Assembly (NCBI GenBank): GCA_017354895.1
Contig: CP071498.1
Span: forward strand, 186,001-250,000
Direction: 5' to 3'
Length of the DNA stretch: 64,000 nucleotides
DNA from: Podospora comata
Lineage: Eukaryota > Ascomycota > Sordariomycetes > Sordariales > Podosporaceae
A program made the position numbers and the translations under genes. Below, one piece after another: positions 58,301-64,000 of the stretch (its first letter is position 1; each line of letters opens with the position of its first letter). The notes under the pieces were generated by a model that was not told the origin of the DNA, did no database searches, and saw nothing but the letters and a program-made list of their open reading frames with translations.

Positions 58301-61011
58301 AGTTTATAATATTAATAGAATACCCCGTATCCTTCATAGGAAAGAAGGATGGTAGTTTATAATTGTATATAAATTACCGTTAATTGAATAATAAGATAGT
58401 AAAAATAATTACTTATTTCTCTCAAGATTTAAACTACGGAGTTGATTAATTAAAGTAAAATAGTTTATACGTTTAAATATAGCTATGAAATACGTTTATA
58501 GACGGATTAAAGAAAGAAAGAAATAAAATAGAGCGTTTTATGTACTTTATGATCATTTTAAACATTTCATCATACTATATATGTTAATTAATATACTTAT
58601 ACCGTTTTAACGTGTTATCGACTATATAATATAAAACACTTTAATAAACTAGCTATATATTATGTTAATAACGTTTTAATATACAATTCAGAAGAACATA
58701 AACGACATATATAAAAAAAGACTTAACGTATTATAAGGAACTAAATTCTTAATTAATAATTCAAAAGCGAGTTTTATATATAAAAATTTATATATTTAAG
58801 ATATTTTGAATTATTAGGTAATGTTTGGATAGAATTCAAAAAATCACGGTAGTTAAGGACTACCTTATATCATAATTACAAATATACGTTATGGAAATTT
58901 TAAGGTATATAAATTTCTAATAAATATTTTTCCGGAGGTACGTAAGTATTACTCGCTTATTTAATTATTTAGCTAAAGAAATATAACGTTTTAGTAGAGT
59001 TAGGAAAAAAAGTGAGCTTTTTTAAAAACTAAAACAACTTGTGTCAAAGAATCCGATATAAAAATTATTAAACCCTAATTTACTATTTAAGGTCAGAGCT
59101 GATATTTTAACCATATGATTAGTAAATAATTAAATTAGCGAAACGATAATAGGAAATAATATTTCATAACTTTCTTTTTAAAAAGCTAAAAGGGGTATAT
59201 TAAAACTATTTAATGTATAATAAAAAGTAAAGGCTATACTTTCATAATAGTAATTACCAAATATAAATCTATGCGAATTATAAAAACGTATAATACTGTA
59301 TTGTTACGAAAGTCCTTAACGTATAGTAAACATAATTGTTCAAGTGTCTTCCAGAATTTAATTTTTACATTATTTGCAAAAGAATTTAAAAACGCCAAGG
59401 TAAATATATTTAGCCAGCGAACCAAATACCATAAACATATATTTAAGGAATCATTATCATTATTTAACAATAAATGAACAAGTATTTTTAAATACTTAGT
59501 TTAGTCGTAAATAAAGTATTATATAGCATATTATACATAAATCTTTTTGAGAAATTAGAAAGGAAATTAAGTAATAATACTACAGAGTAATATTAATAAG
59601 AAGAATTAAAGTTGTAAAGTATAAAACAAAATAATTAGGGAAAACTATAGTATAAAAATCAAACATACGTAAAGCTAAATGTTAAAGTAATATTATAATT
59701 AAAAGTGTACAGATTGAAGCTCAAAAAATATATAAGTATTATAAAAACTATAAAAAAATTAAATAATATTTTAATTATTCAATGAACGAAGACAATATTA
59801 AAAAGTTCCTTTATTTATTTTATATATATTCAAAATAGAGATTATAAAGTATAAACCTTAAAGATTTTCAAAGTTATTATTAATAGCGGAACGCTTATAA
59901 AGTTTCAGTACGAAAAAGTTTTTTATTCATTTATTAAATTTACAGGATATAATAACTTGCGGTAAGTATAATAGTATATTAACAATAGTCGATAAACTTA
60001 CGAATTGAACGTATTTTTTACTTTATAAGGAAAGTTAATCGGTCAAGGTATTAATAAATATAGTATTAGAGTATATTGTATTAATATATATAAGTTCAAG
60101 GAGATCATTATGGACCGCTATAACAAATTCGCATTGAAGTTTTAGAAAGATTAATAACGAAGCTAAGGGTAATAAGTAAAGCGTTTTCGACCTATTACTC
60201 TGAAATAACGGATGGACGGAACGGCTTAATTAAATAATAAAATAATGCCTATGAAATTCCATTAATTTCGAGTAAAACGATAAAGTTAAATCTTATTTAT
60301 AGTATAATTATTATATATTTTATTATTTAATAAAAGTTATTACGGCTATACTATGCTTTATAAATTCTCAGTAGAAGGTAAACCTACGGTAAAACTAAAC
60401 GTAAGGGTATTTAGAGCCTGCGTTAAGGTAAATAAGTTATCTATATTTTACTGTAAACTTTTAAAAAAAAAAAAAAACTAAGGTTCATAAGGGAAAGGAT
60501 ATAGAGGAATTATAATACTAAAAGGCTTAAGAGACTTTATGTTCAACAGGGCATATGGTATTCCTTACTATATATAATTTACGTACTAAGAGATCTAGTA
60601 AAAGGCTACACTATAGAGAAGTAAATTCATCGATAATTAAAAATAATATATTAAAAATAAAGTTTAAATTAAAGTTTTTTTAATATAATGCGTTTATAGT
60701 TTCATATTTTTTATAATTTACTTTTGGGACCCGTACTACCGTATCGGTAAACCAAATCAATATAGTAGAAGTAACGGAAAACGAAGAAAAAAGTATAACA
60801 TGAAAAGTATTATATTAGTAGTTTAATCAAAAAGAATTAAAATATTTCATTAACTAATAAAAATATCTAACTATAAATAGTTCGTAGGAACTAAAAGTAA
60901 ATCTTAATTATTTAAGTAAAAACTTTTTTATTCATAATACTTAAACTCATTAAAGCTTAAATGATAAAATATATATAGGTTTAAAAAACTTCCCGGTTTT
61001 TATTAAACCTA

Positions 61012-61088
61012 AAAAACCTCGATAAAAATCAAACCTACGCTTTCCATATAGTAATGAATATACTACGCCCTATACTATAAAGTTAACA
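61012..61088 (-). repeat. tRNA-like module 1 (A and B box remnants)
   Basis: On the minus strand a TAGTATAGGGCGTAGTA stretch (A-box-like) is followed at tRNA spacing by AGGTTTGATTTTTAT, a B box with the T-stem partner changed by C-to-T. It is not a working tRNA. Confidence 0.5.
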
Positions 61089-61225
61089 AAAAAAAGAAAT
61101 TTAGGCTTAACTAATATTATATGCCTCTACTACCGTAAAAAAGGTTAAAACGGATTACTAACGGAGTAACAAAAAAAATATTAAAGTTTAGGAAATTTTA
61201 TCGGGTTCTACTAAACCTTGAAAAA

Positions 61226-61292
61226 CTTTAACGGGATTGAACCCGCACCTTTAATATAATAATCGACGTACTACGTACTATACTACGAAATT
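61226..61292 (-). repeat. tRNA-like module 2
   Basis: On the minus strand TAGTATAGTACGTAGTACG is followed by GCGGGTTCAATCCCG, an almost canonical B box and T arm (61228-61245). It lies about 200 bp from module 1 in the same orientation, with similar flanks, so the two look like a tandem duplication. Confidence 0.55.
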
Positions 61293-62059
61293 AAAAACAA
61301 ATAAAAGGACTTAAATACAATTAGCGTTATCCATTTTAATTACTTTAAAAAGTAAGAAGCGCGCTACCGGTAACATCTTAAACGGTTAGGAAGGAAAGAC
61401 TGGCCGTATTTAAGTCTAAAGAAAAGTCGGAAAGCTAGTTAAGGCCCAAGGAGAAATTTAAAAACGAAAAGTCGAACGGAATAATAACGGAGGACTTCGC
61501 TATAGAACGGTCCTATAGAGAAGCTGAACGGGTAAACTACTTTTTACGCTTTACTCTCTTTAGCTTTTCTATACTACTAAAACTACAGGAGACAGTATGA
61601 ATTATTTTATTAAACTAAAGTTTTTTTTTACTTACGGAAATAAGCGACTTTCGCTATCGAAATAAATAACTCGGCCTTTACCTTCTCTATATTAGAAGGA
61701 AAATAGTTATAATAAATAACGATTTTATAAAGGCTAAAGGTGGATAGACCGCAGGCCTCGTAAAACAGCTAATTAGAAAAAATATAAGAAAAATAGTAAA
61801 AGAAATGAGGAAAACAAAGCTCGTAAGGAAATAAGCGGCGTTCATAATAAGTATAGGTAATAACTATAATAAGAAAATCACGTAAAATAATATTGAGCAA
61901 GGCGTCGCGATAGATAATTTTAAGATAGGTAGTTTTTGAGCGTTTAAAAACTGGTTAGAGGATAGAATAGAAGATAAAAAGAAAGGAAAAGATTCACCAT
62001 AATTAATAATGAAAAAGGAGATTAAGCCGCAGGGACTTCAGTTTAAAGAGGGAGTATTA

Positions 62060-62455
62060 TATAATAGTTTAAAAAAGCGGGGTTTCAAAAACTAATAGGG
62101 TTAGAGCGACGATAACTAGGGCCTGCGGGGCAGGAAATAATATAGGCTAACGGATTTAGGAAATAGACTTATGGATCGAAGGATTTAGAGCTAGATTTAG
62201 GGATCTAAAGGATCTAGAGATTAAAAAATAAATCTAGGTACGGAGGTACTTAAGGCTTAAAGTCTATATATACGAAGGAACTAACTAATATAAATAGATA
62301 TTTCTGTAATATATAATTATAGCTTATATTTACGGTATTGTATATTTATATTAAAATATCTTATAATATATTATTTAACCGCACCGAACTAAAATTGTTC
62401 AGAAATCGCTTTAACTAATATCCCATTTTAAGGTTCTAAATAAAGGTTCGTCACA
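62060..62455 (+). repeat. 3' LTR of the nested gypsy element
   Basis: 396 bp, homologous to the 5' LTR but far more AT-rich. It ends GTTCGTCACA next to CTTTA. Confidence 0.88.
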
Positions 62456-62484
62456 CTTTACTTTCTTAACCCGTAATCTAATAC
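62456..62484 (-). repeat. Right remnant of the older split LTR
   Basis: After the duplication CTTTA the sequence continues as the missing start of the minus-strand LTR that ends at 54948, then passes into internal element sequence. Confidence 0.7.
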
Positions 62485-64000
62485 TTCCTCTTTAAGCCGA
62501 AATGTTTACGGCCCAATTTCTTTTTTCATCATTAATTATATTAAATTCTTTTCCTTTCTTTTATTCTTTATTATATTTTCTAACCGGGTTTGTAAACACT
62601 CAAAAGGTATTTATTTAAAACTATTTATCGTAGTACTTTATTCAATATTATTTTACATAACTTTACCGCTATAGTTTATTTGTTATATTTATTACGAACG
62701 CCGCTTATTTCTTTACGAATCTTTTTCTTTCGATTCCTCTAGCTATTCTTTTTATATCTTTTTTATTTACACTTTTTACGAAGCCGGGGATCTATCCGCC
62801 TTTAACCACCGCAAAATTATTTTGTATTATAACCGTCTTAATTCTAATATAGAAAGGATAGAAGCTGAATTATTTATTTCGATAACGAAATTCGCCCATC
62901 TACGTAAATACTCTAGCTTAATAAAATAATTTACACCATTTCCCATAGTCTTAATAGCGTAGAAAAGCTTAAAATAGTTAAGCGTGAAGAGTAGTCTACC
63001 CGTTTCGCTTCTTTAAAGGGCAGTTCTGCAGTAGAGTCCTCCGCTACCGTCCCGTCCGACTGCTTCTTAAATCCTTTCTTAGCCCTCGACTAACCTTCTA
63101 ATCTTCCTCTAAACTTAATACGGCCGGTCCTTCCTTCTTAACCGCGTAGAGTACCGCGGGTAGCACGTTTTCCGCTTTCTAAAGTAGTTAAAACGGGTGA
63201 AATTCATTATATTTAGGTCCCCTTATAGTTTCTAACTTTATAGTATAATACGTAGCAGGTCGGCTATTACGTCGAGGGTGTAGGTTTATTTTTTATTAAA
63301 GTTCTTCGGTATCTAGATTTATAGGTATACCCCGTAATTTTAAATATCAATCTTTTGGTATTTCGATTACCTTAAATTTTAATGGGTATAAATATTACAA
63401 ATAGAATTGTTTTTATTTATTTAAGTTAACAAGATTTACTTTTAGTTCCTACAAGTTACTTATAACCGGATATCCTAATTACCTAACTAAATATTTTAAT
63501 TAACCTCCATTAAACTAATCTATTATTTCTTTTTATAGTATACTCTTCTTCTTCGTGTTCCGCTACTCTTTTTTATATTAATTTTATTTACCGCTAGTAC
63601 GGGTTTGAAAAGTAAGATATAAAAGGTATATAACCGTAAACATATTATATTAGGTAGTTCTTAATCCAATATCATCCCCGATATCTTTTTCTTAACTTTA
63701 AATAAATTTCTTTTCTATAATATAGCTTTTTATTAGGTCTCTTAATATATAAATTATATATAGAAAAGAATACTATATTTCTCCCTTTAATGTAAGGTTC
63801 TTTTAGCCTTATAATAATTCAATATTCCAATATCCTTTTCTTTATAAATCTTAGTTATTCCTTAGACTTACTGTAAAATATGTATAATTTATTTACTTTA
63901 ACCCCGGCCCTAAATACCTCCATATTTAATCTATATTATAAATTTATTGTAGCTGGAAAGTGTATCAAGAAGAACGTAACTCTAATTATCTTAATTAATA
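62485..64000 (-). mobile_element. Older inverted gypsy copy: 3' internal region, runs off the window
   Basis: Fossil. The reverse complement of 62485-63300 aligns with 61220-62060 of the nested element, including the well-conserved GGAAGGA..GGCCGTATT and GGAGGACT blocks. It continues to the right edge, where its pol part should follow. Its 3' LTR is the same split LTR that serves the copy at 51713-54611. Confidence 0.75.
63236..63304 (+). repeat. tRNA-like module 3, homologue of module 2
   Basis: The plus strand reads TATAGTATAATACGTAGCAGG, then the arm TCGGC...GTCGA, then GTAGGTTTATTTTTTAT. Over the anticodon-arm region it differs from module 2 only at C/T and G/A positions, as expected for two copies mutated separately by RIP. 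Confidence 0.5.

Larger units (their letters stand above)
54949..62455 (+). mobile_element. Ty3/gypsy chromovirus, LTR to LTR, nested insertion
   Basis: Fossil element of about 7.5 kb with both LTRs: 54949-55341 (393 bp) and 62060-62455 (396 bp), starting TGTCACGG and ending in GTCACA-like sequence. The target duplication is CCCTA (54944-54948) and CTTTA (62456-62460), differing only by C-to-T change. Recognisable parts in order are gag (about 55.5-56.2 kb), protease/reverse transcriptase (about 57.9-58.8 kb), integrase (about 59.9-60.35 kb) and a chromodomain trace (about 60.77-60.93 kb). A 1.1-kb tail with tRNA-like modules then precedes the 3' LTR. The gag-pol order fits plus orientation. 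The element is broken throughout and looks inactive. The 5' LTR is much less mutated than the rest. Confidence 0.85.
35640..64000. repeat. AT-rich, RIP-like heterochromatic repeat block
   Basis: From about 35.64 kb to the right edge the sequence turns abruptly AT-rich, with very frequent TA dinucleotides, many stops in every frame and almost no long open frames. Copies of the same element within the block differ mainly by C-to-T and G-to-A transitions. Together this is the signature of repeat-induced point mutation, known in Neurospora and relatives, which usually goes with H3K9 and DNA methylation. No host gene is recognisable. Short islands of more normal composition remain (39100-39260, 43030-43090, 47330-47516, 50700-51700, 53342-53730, 54949-55340). 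Confidence 0.9.

Noticed and set aside
59234-59477. Overlapping 68- and 78-codon frames inside the gypsy element
   Set aside because: They lie in decayed element DNA; no independent gene is indicated.

Overview
The window comes from a filamentous ascomycete, most likely a sordariomycete. It has compact genes with short (52-100 nt) GT-AG introns and CTAAC/CTGAC branch sites, orthologues typical of Pezizomycotina, and a long AT-rich tract that looks like DNA mutated by repeat-induced point mutation (RIP). The class-level placement is an inference from protein resemblance; no search was run.

Left part, 1 to about 35.6 kb: gene-dense DNA of ordinary base composition. In order it holds a partial zinc-ribbon-like protein (-), the PIN4/Cip2-type RRM+R3H RNA-binding protein (+), the MET22/HAL2 nucleotidase (+), a secreted DUF1996 protein (+), striatin (STRIPAK scaffold, -), XPA/RAD14 (-), PHO88 (-), a POF1-like nucleotidyltransferase (-), a relic of a short-chain dehydrogenase, APC10/DOC1 (-), MRE11 (+), TAF10 (+), the mitochondrial ribosomal protein uS19m (RSM19, -), a NirA-like Zn2Cys6 regulator (+) and a PDI-like ER protein ending in HDEL (-). 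Exon structures were worked out by hand and every spliced length is a multiple of three. Several genes have very small coding exons: 8+8 nt in the PDI-like gene, 16 nt in RSM19, 16 nt at the start of MRE11 and 20 nt at the start of PHO88. These are housekeeping genes (RNA control, sulfur/PAP turnover, cell fusion signalling, two DNA-repair pathways, mitosis, transcription, mitochondrial translation) with no operon-like or biosynthetic-cluster logic.

Right part, about 35.64 to 64 kb: an abrupt change to AT-rich, TA-rich, stop-dense sequence with no host gene visible. It is a graveyard of transposable elements. It contains a minus-strand chromodomain LTR element (about 39.1-43.1 kb), two oppositely oriented Fot1/pogo-like DNA transposons with 47-bp inverted repeats and TA target duplications (45756-47615 and 49851-51712), and several copies of one Ty3/gypsy chromovirus family. 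The gypsy copies are an LTR-to-LTR element at 54949-62455 nested inside the LTR of older inverted copies, a fragment at 47.6-48.6 kb, and a well-preserved solo LTR at 53342-53725 with a perfect 5-bp duplication. tRNA-like modules lie between the chromodomain and the 3' LTR in this family. The block is probably constitutive heterochromatin (pericentromeric, subtelomeric or interstitial); the sequence alone does not say which.
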